Below, piece after piece: positions 7,673 through 17,989 of a DNA stretch of 36,503 bases; the first letter of the stretch is position 1; each line of letters opens with the position of its first letter. The stretch is from Pleurocapsales cyanobacterium LEGE 06147 (GTDB lineage: Bacteria > Cyanobacteriota > Cyanobacteriia > Cyanobacteriales > Xenococcaceae): assembly GCA_015207585.1 (NCBI GenBank), contig JADEWQ010000053.1:1-36503 (forward strand), written 5' to 3'. Made by a program: the position numbers and the translations under genes. Under the pieces are notes generated by a model that saw only the letters and a list, made by a program, of their open reading frames with translations, ran no database searches and was not told the DNA's origin.

Positions 7673-8629
7673 ATGTATGTAGTTAATACCCTTGCTCCGG
7701 TTTTCCTCATCATTATTCTTGGTGTTCTCCTGCAAAAAACAAGCTTTTTGAGTCCTCAATTGTCTCGTGAGAGCAATCGCCTGGTGTATTGGGTAGGCTT
7801 ACCTTGTTTGCTATTCAACGAAACTGCTAATGTCTCCATAGCTAGCGGTTCGGCACTGCGAGTATCTGTAGTGTTAGTAGTGGGTTGCTTAGGCTGTATC
7901 ATTTTGGCTTACCTGATTTCGCGGTTACTTCATCTGTCGGGACCATCGGAAGGAGCTTTTGTTCAAGCAGCTTTTCGGGGCAACTTAGCCTATATCGGAC
8001 TACCAGTAGTTAGTTATGCTATTTCTCAAGCTCCAGGTACTTCTGCCGTAGCGTCATTAAGCGGAGAACAACTCCAGTCACTAGCTGTACTCTCGTTTGC
8101 GCCCCTCGTTCCCCTCTATAACGCAATGGCTGTTCTCGTCTTAGTGACGGGAAGTCATCGCTCGCAGGCAAACCCTTGGCTCACTCTGCTACGCTCAGTT
8201 GTTACTAATCCTCTCCTACTGGCTTGCGTGTTAGGTTTGGGCTGGACTGTAACCGGATTGCCTCTTCCCCCTTGGCTGGGTAATACTTGTCAGACGATAG
8301 GGCAGATGTCTCTCCCTCTAGCTTTGCTGGGTATTGGAGTCTCATTGGCAACGACTAGAGTACGCGGTCAAGTTGCTCTCTCGATGCTGGCGACACTTTT
8401 AAAAGTGGCTGGCGCACCAATTTTGGGAGTATTGGTGGCTAATTGGATGGGCTTATCGGCAACAGAACGCACGATCGCACTTCTCTATCTAGCCTGTCCG
8501 ACTGCTGTTGCTTCCTATATCATGGCAGAACAACTGGGAGGAGATGAAACACTGACCAGTAGCACAATCGTTCTCAGTACACTGCTCTCGACCGTAGTCT
8601 TAGCTATTATTCTGTCTGCCTTTTATTAA
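7673..8629 (+). CDS. AEC-family permease (auxin efflux carrier-like)
   Basis: A 318-residue polytopic membrane protein with about ten hydrophobic segments in two halves. The start YVVNTLAPVFLIIILGVLL, the motif FRGNLAYIGLPV near residues 102-113 and the closing ACPTAVASYIMAEQLGGD are typical of the AEC (auxin efflux carrier) family of bacterial permeases. Substrate is unknown; family members move small organic acids or amino-acid-like compounds. The ATG at 7673 has no strong ribosome-binding site. The gene stands alone between the CRISPR region and a secreted-protein gene, and its GC content looks a little higher than that of the cas genes. Confidence 0.85.
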   Translation: MYVVNTLAPVFLIIILGVLLQKTSFLSPQLSRESNRLVYWVGLPCLLFNETANVSIASGSALRVSVVLVVGCLGCIILAYLISRLLHLSGPSEGAFVQAAFRGNLAYIGLPVVSYAISQAPGTSAVASLSGEQLQSLAVLSFAPLVPLYNAMAVLVLVTGSHRSQANPWLTLLRSVVTNPLLLACVLGLGWTVTGLPLPPWLGNTCQTIGQMSLPLALLGIGVSLATTRVRGQVALSMLATLLKVAGAPILGVLVANWMGLSATERTIALLYLACPTAVASYIMAEQLGGDETLTSSTIVLSTLLSTVVLAIILSAFY

Positions 8630-8829
8630 AAACCCTCCGCGATCGCTGTTGCTATAGTCGAATGCACTTAAGTCTAGTAAATGCATAAACCAATCTCAAC
8701 TGACGTACTTAGTTGATGTAAGGAAATGGAAAATTGATAATTAAAGGCAATTAAGTCAAATAATATTAAGAATTTACCGATTTTTCATTCTTAACCATCT
8801 TATTCACCATCGACTATTTGGAGGTTACG

Positions 8830-9228
8830 ATGAGATTCCCTTTACTATCCCTCAGTCTTTTTTCTTTGTCTGCCGTCTTACCCCTAGTTCCTTCTGTTAC
8901 TCCTTCGGCTAACGCTTGCGCGATCGTTGATGCGACTACTCAAGTTGCGATTCACGGTTCTCCCAATCCAGCCCAACAGAAAAATAATGTCACCATGGGA
9001 CATGATGATAACTGCTTTAACAACAATATTGTCAATACCACTACTCAACTAGGAATTAGTCCCGGAGAAGTACAACAAACCCACCAAGGAGACTACTTTG
9101 TTGGTGGTGGGAATCTCAACAACACTGGTTTTACTACTCCCGTGATTCAAGTTCCTGTAGGAACTCAAGTAGATGTCTACAGCCCTGCCCACGATCCTCA
9201 ATTTCTTAAGAGCTTACTACCTCAATAA
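8830..9228 (+). CDS. Small secreted protein of unknown function
   Basis: Start ATG 8830 is preferred over a TTG at 8818 because GGAGG (8820-8824) sits 5 nt before it; this gives 132 residues. MRFPLLSLSLFSLSAVLPLVP is a signal peptide with likely cleavage after a small residue near ANA (about residues 27-29). The mature part is about 100 residues, rich in Asn, Thr and Gln, with two Cys (NACAI, DDNCFNNN) and a repeated theme TTQVAI / TTQLGI. No domain is recognised. It is probably periplasmic or extracellular. No operon partner: the next gene converges from the right. Confidence 0.7.
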   Translation: MRFPLLSLSLFSLSAVLPLVPSVTPSANACAIVDATTQVAIHGSPNPAQQKNNVTMGHDDNCFNNNIVNTTTQLGISPGEVQQTHQGDYFVGGGNLNNTGFTTPVIQVPVGTQVDVYSPAHDPQFLKSLLPQ

Positions 9229-9234
9229 CATATC

Positions 9235-10446
9235 TCATCGACAAAACTTTTCTACACAACGAACAAACATTTCTACCCCCATAGCCAAGGCAGTCTCATC
9301 AAAATCAAAACGAGGATGGTGATGGGGATAAGCTAAACCCTTCTCTGGATTAGCTGCTCCCAAGAAAAAGTAGCAACCAGGTACTTCTTGAAGAAAAAAG
9401 GACATATCTTCTCCACCCATAGTATGACACTCCGGTACTACTCCTACTGGAGTTTCGACTACTTCGATCGCAACGGAACGGACTAACTCAGCTATGTTTT
9501 TATCATTAATGACTGGCGGGTAAAGTTGCCAATAATCTAGTTTGTACGTGGCTCCGTGACTTTGACAAATACCAGCAATAATTTCTTCAATCCGTTTACC
9601 AATAAAACTTTCTAGAGCGGGATTAAAATAACGCACCGTACCGCTCATTTGGGCAGTATCGGCAATTACATTTAAAGCTGTCCCTGCATGAAGTTCGCCG
9701 ACAGTAACGACGGCAGAATCGAGAGGATTAACATTGCGAGCGACAATAGTTTGTAAAGCATTAACGATTTGGGCACTGACTACTACAGAATCAATGGTTT
9801 GATCCGGCATGGCACCGTGACCCCCCTTGCCAAAAATATGGCAACGGAAACACTCTACCGCCGCCATTAAGGCTCCGCTACGAACGCCTAGCTTACCTAG
9901 AGGCAGATTATTCCACAGGTGCAAGCCAATAATGGCATCTACATCTGGATTTTTGAGAACTCCCGCTTCGATCATCGGTTTTGCACCCCCAGGTCCTTCT
10001 TCGGCTGGTTGGAAAATAATCTTAACCTTACCCCGAAAATCTTGTCGGTGCTGCGAGAGATAATAAGCCGTTCCCAGAGCGATCGCTACATGACCGTCGT
10101 GTCCGCAGGCGTGCATTTTCCCTTCGTGTTGCGAACGATAGGATACTTCATTTTCTTCTTGAATGGGCAAAGCATCCATATCTGCTCGAATTGCTAACAC
10201 CGGACCCGGGCGATCGCTATCTACAATCGCTACTATACCTGTTTCGGCAATACCTGTTTGATGCTCGATTTCCCAGGCTTGTAATTGTTGAGAAATTAAC
10301 TCTGCCGTTAGTTTTTCCTGAAAACCTAATTCCGGTCGCTGATGAATGCCACGCCGCCACTTCACTAACTGAGATTGTAAGGCGCGAATTTCTAAGCGAA
10401 TTTGCGCTGAATTAATTGAAGGAGAATTAGGAAAAGTAGAAACCAT
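9235..10446 (-). CDS. M20-family amidohydrolase (N-acyl amino acid / hippurate hydrolase-like)
   Basis: A 403-residue M20D-type metallo-amidohydrolase. The hallmark motifs are present: RADMDALPIQE, HACGHDGH (C114, H116), FQPAEEGPGGAK (E149-E150), GLHLWN with its His, and a C-terminal HTMGGEDMSFFL and HHHPRFDFDE with the last metal ligand. Such enzymes remove acyl groups from N-acylated amino acids (including IAA-amino acid conjugates in relatives); the substrate here is unknown. No signal peptide is seen, so it should be cytoplasmic. It is convergent with the secreted-protein gene (6 nt between stop codons) and single-gene on its strand. Confidence 0.92.
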   Translation of the reverse strand: MVSTFPNSPSINSAQIRLEIRALQSQLVKWRRGIHQRPELGFQEKLTAELISQQLQAWEIEHQTGIAETGIVAIVDSDRPGPVLAIRADMDALPIQEENEVSYRSQHEGKMHACGHDGHVAIALGTAYYLSQHRQDFRGKVKIIFQPAEEGPGGAKPMIEAGVLKNPDVDAIIGLHLWNNLPLGKLGVRSGALMAAVECFRCHIFGKGGHGAMPDQTIDSVVVSAQIVNALQTIVARNVNPLDSAVVTVGELHAGTALNVIADTAQMSGTVRYFNPALESFIGKRIEEIIAGICQSHGATYKLDYWQLYPPVINDKNIAELVRSVAIEVVETPVGVVPECHTMGGEDMSFFLQEVPGCYFFLGAANPEKGLAYPHHHPRFDFDETALAMGVEMFVRCVEKFCR

Positions 10447-11456
<1,010 letters not shown>

Positions 11457-11524
11457 GACAAGAATTTTACTCCGGGATTGGGGATAAGACAAATTTTCTT
11501 GCCCCTCTCCCGATTAGCTAATTC

Positions 11525-13410
11525 TCAAGCCAGATAAGGAATCAGCGCTGTTTGGGTTTCGAGTAAATCGCTAGCCAAGAAAATTTGATTTTTGTCAATA
11601 GTTCCTAACACTTTTTGTGGATTATTTTTGGCTACTACAGGCAATAAGTAAAGACCTCTAGCCCCCATTCTTTTTAACACTTCAGTCAAAGATTCATCCG
11701 GGTAGGCATAGAGAATCTCTGTAGTACAAATATCTTTGATTTTTCTCTTAGCGAGAAGTTCGCTCCCTCCGGTCGTGCCCGCTTCTGGCGGAGATTTACT
11801 TTCGGCTTGTAGAATTTCTCTTCTAATATCTGCCAGAGTAATAATGCCTACTAGTTGTTCGGCTTCATCAAACACCAACGCTGTATGGCATTTGTTACGA
11901 ATCATTATTTGACCAGCTTCTAATAAAGACAGGGAATCGTTTAGTGCCAGATAGGAAGAACTCATCACGGTAGCAACCTTTATTTGTTGTAATCTTCCAA
12001 CTTCATCTTGTTTTTCCAAATTTATTCCCATCTGCTGGAAATTCAATCCTTCAACTTCACTTTTGGATTGTATCTGCTCTACTGCCCAAATGCAGGTACC
12101 GACAGCAACCATCAAAGGTGGAATAATTAGATAGTTATGAGTCAGTTCAAATAACAACAAGATTGCTGTCAGTGGTGCTTTAACACTACCAGCGAGAACG
12201 GCTGCCATACCGACGAGCGCATAGGCAGCAGGCGGTGCAACTGCTAACCAGCTAACAGGTACTATTGCTGCTAAAACATTCCCATAGATAGAGCCCAAAC
12301 AAGCTCCCAAGAACATTGCCGGAGCAAAAACTCCTCCTACCAAACCACTGCCCAAACTAATCGCTGTCAGGAGCGGCTTGATTACTAAGAGTAAACATAA
12401 TAACTCCAGAGAAAATTGTTGCCCTTTGAGAATAGTTTCTATAGTGCCATAACCAACTCCCAGGATTTGAGGTAAATATACAGCTACTATACCAACGACT
12501 GCTCCGCCTATAGCTGGTTTGAGAATAACAGGAGTTTGTTCTAACCAAGTAAAACCCTTGACCGTTCCCTGAAAACATCCTTGAGCTAGTTTGACCCTTG
12601 AGTATATAAAAGGGAAACTACACTGGCAAGTAACCCCAATCCAAGGTAAAATAGCCATTCCCAATGACTGAGAACTACATATTCGGGTAAATCAAAAGCC
12701 GGATGTACTCCCAAAAAAGTGCGAGAGATAATCGCACTAAAAACAGCAGAGAGAAGAATAAGACCGACTGCTGGTGCCGAAAATGTCGTTCCAAGTACTA
12801 CTTCGAGAGCGAAGAAAACTCCTGCAATAGGTGCATTAAATCCTGCTGCCAATCCCGCAGCAACCCCAGCGCCCAGCAGTAAACGATAACGATCTTTAGA
12901 TACCTGAAAAAGCTGACCTAGTAGAATGCCAATATGAGAACCAATTTCTACACTCGGACTTTCTGGACCTAGAGAAGCTCCCGTTCCCAAAGATACCGAC
13001 GCCGCCAACATTTTAATTATCGGTCTGAGGGGAGTAATAGTTTGTACTCGCGGGTCACTCAGCAAAGCTGCAAATTCTTGACCCAGAATATCGCGATAGC
13101 GCCAACGCATCAATCCTACAATTAATCCTCCCAACATGGGAATTAAAGCTACAGTCCAAGCTCCCCAAATGGAAATAGTCCCCATTAAGGTTTTAAAGCT
13201 CAGAGTTTCCCATAGATCGATTAGATAATGAAACAAAACCATCGTTAAGCCCGAACCACTGCCGATTAATAGAGCCGATATCAGCACGACAAATTCTGAT
13301 GACGGCTGTAAGCGGTTCAGCAAGCTTGTAAAACGATTTGAAAGGGAAACTTGTTTGGATTTTGGAACTAAAAGTACTTTCGACTCAGAATCAGCAATAG
13401 TAGTTGACAT
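11525..13410 (-). pseudogene. ClC chloride channel/antiporter with CBS domains, split by a frameshift
   Basis: Two overlapping frames make one protein. The first (13410 down to 12586, 274 residues) holds the N-terminal ClC half, with SLGPESPSVEIG containing the gating Glu (canonical GREGP; here Pro replaces Arg and Ser replaces Gly). It stops just after LLYTQGSN. The second frame continues from about 12600 with VKLAQGCFQGTVKGF, the remaining helices (GSGLVGGVFAPAMFLGA), then two CBS domains (VATVMSSSYLALNDSL and IKDICTTEILYAYPDES) to 11525. One extra G in the GGG run at 12595-12597 (minus strand) would restore a protein of about 628 residues, normal for the family. Either a recent mutation, a sequencing error or a programmed shift; the two halves are otherwise intact. 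Confidence 0.88.
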
Positions 13411-13852
13411 TTAAAGATAAAAATTGCCAGAGGAGTAAGTTCCGTTGTTGTGAGTACGGAAAGTTCGCACAAATTGGGTAGAGCGAGTAGGTTAGGAATA
13501 AATATATAAAATACTTACTATACGGAGACAGAAAACAGTAGAAGAAAGAACTCTTCTTTTAACATCCTAACTTCCAACTACTTCTGATTTGTTTGCTATT
13601 TAGTTTTGCCTACCTATATAGGTAATTATATAAATTTTGAGAGTGTAATTCACGTTAGCTCAAACAGTTTAAGACGAAAATACAAGGCGATCGCAAAAAG
13701 TTATCTGTATACAAAAGCGGTAAACCATTTAACATTTTTGCAAAAGCGCTTTTTAAGTCTTATCAAGAGTATTAGTTGCTAGTGCAAAAGCAGAGAAGAT
13801 ATTGTGAAATAAAAAGAGAGACATCCAACTAAAACGCTCAGGGATATAATTT
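13411..13852. other. Intergenic region between the ClC and methyltransferase genes
   Basis: About 440 AT-rich bases between divergent genes. A perfect 14-bp palindrome TACCTATATAGGTA lies at 13611-13624 and a TATAAT at 13845-13850. A HIP1-like site lies near 13688. No gene is seen. Confidence 0.5.
13611..13624. promoter_or_regulatory. Perfect 14-bp palindrome, possible operator
   Basis: TACCTATATAGGTA is fully self-complementary. It lies about 200 bp upstream of the ClC gene start and 230 bp upstream of the methyltransferase, so it could control either. No regulator can be named. Confidence 0.35.
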
Positions 13853-13858
13853 GTGATA

Positions 13859-14734
13859 ATGACAACTAATCAGGATGTGTGGAGTCAGTGGCTTCTACAA
13901 CGTCGTTTTGGAGGCGATCCGCAACAGCTGTGCATGCTTCTGGATTCCTTCTATCCCATACGTGACAAAGTACTCGATCGTACACAACTCAGGGGTGGCG
14001 AGACTCTACTCGATGTCGGCTGTGGTGATGGGTTAATTGCTTTTGGTGCGCTTGAGCGGTTCCCAACATGCTCGGTTATCTTCAGCGATATCTCGAAAGA
14101 TTTGCTCGATCGCGCTCAATCTCTCGCACATGAACTAAATGTCTCATCGCGCTGTCAGTTCGTTCGGGCGGCAGCCGATGACTTAGCTCCAATTCCTGAT
14201 ATCTCTGTAGATGTCGTTATAACTCGCTCTGTTCTCATATACATAGATAAGAAACAGCAACCATTTGAAGAGTTCTACCGTGTTCTCAAACCTAACGGAC
14301 GCTTCTCTATCTTTGAACCCATCAATCGCTTTAGTTTTCCTGAACCACCACAGCGATTTTGGTGGTATGATATCAGCCCGATTATTGAGATTGCTGGCAA
14401 AGTGAAACAGTTGTATCACCAGTATCAGCCATCTGAGACAGACCCAATGTTGAACTTCGATGAGCGTGATTTACTGAACTATGCTGAGCGAGCCGGATTT
14501 CAAGAGTTGCACCTAGAACTATATGTAGATCTTGAACGACAGACGGAGGATATACAGTGGGATACTTGGGTTCAAATAGCATGGAATCCTAAGATGCCAA
14601 CACTTGCAGAGGCGATCGAGCAAGTACTAAATCCCGATGAAGCGCACCAGTTCATTAGTTATCTTCGTCCACTGGTCGAGAATAAACAAGGTCGCCTTCG
14701 AACAGCTGGGGTTTATGTATGGGGTGTAAAGTAA
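13859..14734 (+). CDS. Class I SAM-dependent methyltransferase
   Basis: About 291 residues from ATG 13859 (a GTG two codons earlier is also possible). Motif I is LLDVGCGDGLIAFGALE near residues 50-66, followed by SDISKDLLDRA and the post-motif VDVVITRSVLIYI, then YRVLKPNGRFSIFEPINR. This is the small-molecule (UbiE/methyltransf_11) Rossmann type; the substrate is unknown. A TATAAT lies only 9 nt before the ATG and no ribosome-binding site is visible, so either the message is nearly leaderless or the promoter is elsewhere. The codon choice looks richer in GC than in the genes around it, which may hint at transfer; this is an impression, not a calculation. Confidence 0.85.
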   Translation: MTTNQDVWSQWLLQRRFGGDPQQLCMLLDSFYPIRDKVLDRTQLRGGETLLDVGCGDGLIAFGALERFPTCSVIFSDISKDLLDRAQSLAHELNVSSRCQFVRAAADDLAPIPDISVDVVITRSVLIYIDKKQQPFEEFYRVLKPNGRFSIFEPINRFSFPEPPQRFWWYDISPIIEIAGKVKQLYHQYQPSETDPMLNFDERDLLNYAERAGFQELHLELYVDLERQTEDIQWDTWVQIAWNPKMPTLAEAIEQVLNPDEAHQFISYLRPLVENKQGRLRTAGVYVWGVK

Positions 14735-14858
14735 TAAGCGATGAGGTAACTTGGTGCTGTCAAGTTTACGAAGAGAGAAATCTTCTTAAGAAATACTTCT
14801 GTCGCATCTCAGGGTAATCGGGTTCTTGCGCACTTTTGTTCCCTGTTCCCTTTTGTAC

Positions 14859-14878
14859 GGACGTAGCATGCTACGTCC
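14859..14878. repeat. Dispersed 20-bp palindrome (GGACGTAGCATGCTACGTCC)
   Basis: A perfect palindrome followed by CTAC. From memory, the same core occurs in many intergenic regions of cyanobacterial genomes as a small mobile or repeated element. It lies between the methyltransferase and the S9 peptidase, about 80 bp before the latter. Confidence 0.7.
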
Positions 14879-14953
14879 CTACTTTTAACTTTCGCGCAGC
14901 GGTACTAGATTCGCTACAGTAATCGAAGATAACTCATAGCAAGGGATAAGTCG

Positions 14954-16858
14954 ATGACTAGTACAACTGTTAAGCAATCGGAGACTAACCTACCTCCTTT
15001 AATTCCTCGCGATATTTTATTTGGCAATCCGCAACGTACCAGTCCTCAACTATCTAAGGATGGTAAGTATTTGGCATATATTGCCCCCGATGATAAAAAT
15101 ATCTTGCAAGTATGGCTGCAGACTTTAGGAGAGAAAGACGATCGCAAATTAACTAACGATCCAAAAAGAGGAATTAGAGCTTATTTTTGGACATATCAAC
15201 CAGAAACGCTAATTTATCTCCAAGATTCCGACGGAGATGAAAACTTTCACCTCTATTCGGTTAATATCAAAACTAATATTGTCCGCGATTTAACTCCCTT
15301 TCAAGGGGTTAAAGCCCAGGTAATCGATCTAGATCATGAATTTCCTGATGAGATTTTAGTAGGACTGAATCTAAATAATCCTCAAAAATTCGATGTCTAT
15401 CGAATTAATCTCAATAACGGCACAGTAGAGTTTAATACAGAGAATCCTGGCAATATTGTCGGTTGGACGGCAAATCCACAATTTGAAATCTTGGCTGCTG
15501 TCGCGGCAACTCCTGATGGTGGTTCCGAACTATTATATCGGGAGACAGTAGACCGACCTTGGGAGATTTTACGTCATTGGGGACCTGATGATGAAGGTGG
15601 AGCGTTAAGCTTTTCTAGCGATGGCAAAACTTTATATATACTGGGCACTCACGATGCTAATGCCGAACGCTTGCTTGCGCTAGATTTAGCTACTAAAGAA
15701 GAAACAGTTATTGCTGCAGACGAACAGTACGATGTCGGTGGCGTAATTACTCATCCCACTAAACGACACATACAAGCAGTTTCTTTCTACAAAGATAAAT
15801 TGTACTGGCAAGTTTTGGATGAAGAGATTGCCGCAGATTTTGATGCTATAGCGAAAATACGCCCAGGACAGTATTCTCTTATCAGTCGCGACTTGGCGGA
15901 TACAAAGTGGATCGTCGGTTACCTTAACGATGACGGACCCGTTTACTACTATCTCTACGATCGCCAATCCAAATCCAGTACTTTCCTATTCAGCAATCGA
16001 CCGGAATTAGAAGATTTACCCCTCGTTCCCATGGAACCTATTTCCTATCAGGCACGAGATGGATTGACCATTAACGGTTATTTAACCCTACCGAAGGGCA
16101 TAGAAGCACCCTACGCTACGGTTCTCCTCGTCCATGGCGGTCCCTGGGCGCGGGATACCTGGGGCTACGATCCTCAAGCCCAGTGGCTGGCTAATCGCGG
16201 TTATGCCGTCTTGCAGCCGAATTTTCGCGGTTCTACCGGTTATGGCAAAGCTTTCGTAAATGCAGGTAATCGTCAGTGGGCGGCGACAATGCACGACGAT
16301 CTGATTGATGGTGTCAATTGGCTGATCGAACGAGGTATTGCCGACCCAGATAAGATTGCTATCATGGGCGGTTCTTATGGCGGTTATGCTACTTTGGTGG
16401 GCTTGACTTTTACTCCCGATGTCTTTGCTTGTGGGGTAGATATTGTCGGTCCTTCTAACCTGATTACTTTGATGCAGAGTATCCCTCCTTACTGGAAACC
16501 GCTGATGGCAATGTTTCAACATCGGGTTGGCAATTTGGAGACGGAAGAGGAGTTTTTAAAATCGCGATCGCCTCTCTTTTTTGTAGACAAGATTAAAAAA
16601 CCTTTACTAATCGGACAAGGTGCGAACGATCCCCGTGTTAAACAAGCAGAAAGCGAACAAATAGTTGAAGCAATGCGTCGAGCTAATAAGCCGGTAGAGT
16701 ACGTTCTTTATACAGATGAAGGACACGGTTTTGCCCGTCCAGAAAACCGCTTACATTTTTTTGCCGTTGCGGAAGAGTTTTTGGCTAAATATTTAGGTGG
16801 TCGATTTGAACCTGCTACTAATATTGAAGGACATTCAGGGATTGTTCAAAAGTTTTGA
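14954..16858 (+). CDS. S9-family serine peptidase (prolyl oligopeptidase / acylaminoacyl-peptidase type)
   Basis: A 634-residue two-domain peptidase. Residues ~15-370 form a beta-propeller-like N-domain with recurring TolB/WD-like strands (for example SKDGKYLAYIAPDDKN, SSDGKTLYILG). The C-terminal alpha/beta hydrolase has LLVHGGPWARDTWGYDPQAQ, the nucleophile motif GGSYGGYA (Ser474), Asp559 in GANDPRV and His591 in DEGHGFARP, a complete triad. Such enzymes cut short peptides after Pro or remove acyl amino acids. No signal peptide is seen, so it is cytoplasmic. AAGGGA lies upstream of ATG 14954. A strong terminator follows, so it is transcribed alone. Confidence 0.93.
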   Translation: MTSTTVKQSETNLPPLIPRDILFGNPQRTSPQLSKDGKYLAYIAPDDKNILQVWLQTLGEKDDRKLTNDPKRGIRAYFWTYQPETLIYLQDSDGDENFHLYSVNIKTNIVRDLTPFQGVKAQVIDLDHEFPDEILVGLNLNNPQKFDVYRINLNNGTVEFNTENPGNIVGWTANPQFEILAAVAATPDGGSELLYRETVDRPWEILRHWGPDDEGGALSFSSDGKTLYILGTHDANAERLLALDLATKEETVIAADEQYDVGGVITHPTKRHIQAVSFYKDKLYWQVLDEEIAADFDAIAKIRPGQYSLISRDLADTKWIVGYLNDDGPVYYYLYDRQSKSSTFLFSNRPELEDLPLVPMEPISYQARDGLTINGYLTLPKGIEAPYATVLLVHGGPWARDTWGYDPQAQWLANRGYAVLQPNFRGSTGYGKAFVNAGNRQWAATMHDDLIDGVNWLIERGIADPDKIAIMGGSYGGYATLVGLTFTPDVFACGVDIVGPSNLITLMQSIPPYWKPLMAMFQHRVGNLETEEEFLKSRSPLFFVDKIKKPLLIGQGANDPRVKQAESEQIVEAMRRANKPVEYVLYTDEGHGFARPENRLHFFAVAEEFLAKYLGGRFEPATNIEGHSGIVQKF

Positions 16859-16918
16859 TGAATCCGAACCCAAACAGATTGTTGTAAATTTTTAGTTAGT
16901 TTATAATCAACAAAACTT

Positions 16919-16953
16919 GCCCCTTTTCTTAACCTAATTAAGGGGCTTTTTTT
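16919..16953 (+). terminator. Rho-independent terminator after the S9 peptidase
   Basis: GCCCCTT pairs with AAGGGGC (16919-16925 and 16940-16946) and is followed directly by a run of seven T. It lies 60 bp after the stop codon. Confidence 0.88.
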
Positions 16954-17103
16954 ATTGTTTACTTTAATTCAATAAAAGTAAGACTATTGCTAGAGTAAAA
17001 ATGTTTCCTCCTTGTCTGAAAATTTTTTTTTATTCCTATCATTTTTTTTACTTTTTGTTTTTATCTTATGAAATTACAGAAACAAAATTGAGGAAAAATA
17101 GTT

Positions 17104-17838
17104 ATGAAACTACAATTTCAAGCTTTTTCTTTAGCCGTAGGTTTAGTAGCAGTTTTGGGTATTTTTACCTCAGTAAACAGTACTACACCTTCCACAGATA
17201 AAAATACTTCCTCTGTAGAAAATTCAGTTCAATTAAATACTCCTAAAGATACTGAAGTAGAAGCTACTGAAGAAATGGAAGCAGAAGAATCGGAAACTAC
17301 TGGATTAGAACCAGTGGATGAATCAGCAGAAAGGGAAACTCCCACAACTTCTGGGATGGAAACAACTCCAGCTCAAACTTCTGAAACCGAAGAATCTGGA
17401 ATCGAAGCAACAGAATCAGATACTGAATTAGAAGCAGCAGACGAATCAGTAATCGAATCTGAAGCGAGCGAAGACTCAACAGAAAGGGAAACTCCCACAA
17501 CTTCTGGGATGGAAACAACTCCAGCTCAAACTTCTGAAACAGAAGAATCTGAAATGGAAGCAACAGAATCAGATACTGAATTAGAAGCAGCAGACGAATC
17601 AGTAATCGAATCTGAAGCGAGCGAAGACTCAACAGAAAGGGAAACTCCCACAACTTCTGAAACTGAAGAATCTGGAACGGAAGCGACCGAGCCGGGAACT
17701 CCAGAACTAGAGTCTAGTGAGGTTACTATTGAAGAAGACGACAAAGAAGTCGTTTTGCCCGACAATAGCACAACTGAAACAAATACTGAATCAGAAGCTG
17801 CCGGATCTACAACTCCAGCACTAGAGCCCGCTCAATAA
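17104..17838 (+). CDS. Secreted or anchored acidic Glu/Thr/Ser-rich repeat protein
   Basis: A 244-residue low-complexity protein. MKLQFQAFSLAVGLVAVLGIF is a signal peptide or N-terminal anchor. The rest is almost only Glu, Thr, Ser, Ala, Asp and Pro, with no Cys or Trp, so it should be strongly acidic and disordered. It contains a 51-residue unit beginning ERETPTTSGMETT, present twice in full and a third time with an internal 10-residue deletion. No enzymatic domain is recognised. It could be an extracellular spacer or a cell-surface polyanion, but the function is unknown. It is a single-gene unit with hairpins on both sides. An antisense open frame over the repeats is a by-product of the biased composition. 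Confidence 0.75.
   Translation: MKLQFQAFSLAVGLVAVLGIFTSVNSTTPSTDKNTSSVENSVQLNTPKDTEVEATEEMEAEESETTGLEPVDESAERETPTTSGMETTPAQTSETEESGIEATESDTELEAADESVIESEASEDSTERETPTTSGMETTPAQTSETEESEMEATESDTELEAADESVIESEASEDSTERETPTTSETEESGTEATEPGTPELESSEVTIEEDDKEVVLPDNSTTETNTESEAAGSTTPALEPAQ
17329..17693 (+). repeat. Tandem 153-bp repeat inside the acidic-protein gene
   Basis: Copies start at 17329, 17482 and 17635, exactly 153 bp (51 codons) apart. Copies 1 and 2 are almost identical. Copy 3 lacks 30 bp between two ACTTCTG words and fades after about 17693. The period is a multiple of three, so copy-number change keeps the frame. Confidence 0.92.
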
Positions 17839-17842
17839 GTCG

Positions 17843-17868
17843 CTGACACAATATAAAAGTCGTGTCAG
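17843..17868 (+). other. Hairpin just after the acidic-protein gene
   Basis: CTGACAC (17843-17849) pairs perfectly with GTGTCAG (17862-17868). It has no T-run, so it is more likely a 3' UTR stem than the terminator, which follows at 17897. Confidence 0.5.
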
Positions 17869-17896
17869 AAGTTAATCGTCAATTTAATCGTCTATT

Positions 17897-17926
17897 ATAT
17901 CTCCTCTTTTAGGGGAGATATTTTTG
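17897..17926 (+). terminator. Rho-independent terminator of the acidic-protein gene
   Basis: ATATCTCC pairs with GGAGATAT around a 9-nt loop, followed by TTTTTGTTTT. It may also serve the convergent MBL-fold gene. Confidence 0.8.
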
Positions 17927-17989
17927 TTTTAGCAGATTGGAGACGATGAAGCTACTATTTTATCTCGATCTCTTGAAATATAGAGCCGA

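Noticed and set aside
11457-11524. Terminator between glnB and the ClC gene
   Set aside because: GGGATTGGGG and CCCCTCTCCC pair imperfectly and there is no T-run; not listed as a feature.
17001-17201. 66-codon Phe/Tyr-rich frame before the acidic-protein gene
   Set aside because: A T-rich tract in another frame that overlaps the start of the credible gene at 17104.
17297-17771. Antisense open frames of 81 and 118 codons over the acidic-protein gene
   Set aside because: They arise from the biased composition of the repeats; no start signal and only low-complexity Leu or Ser text.
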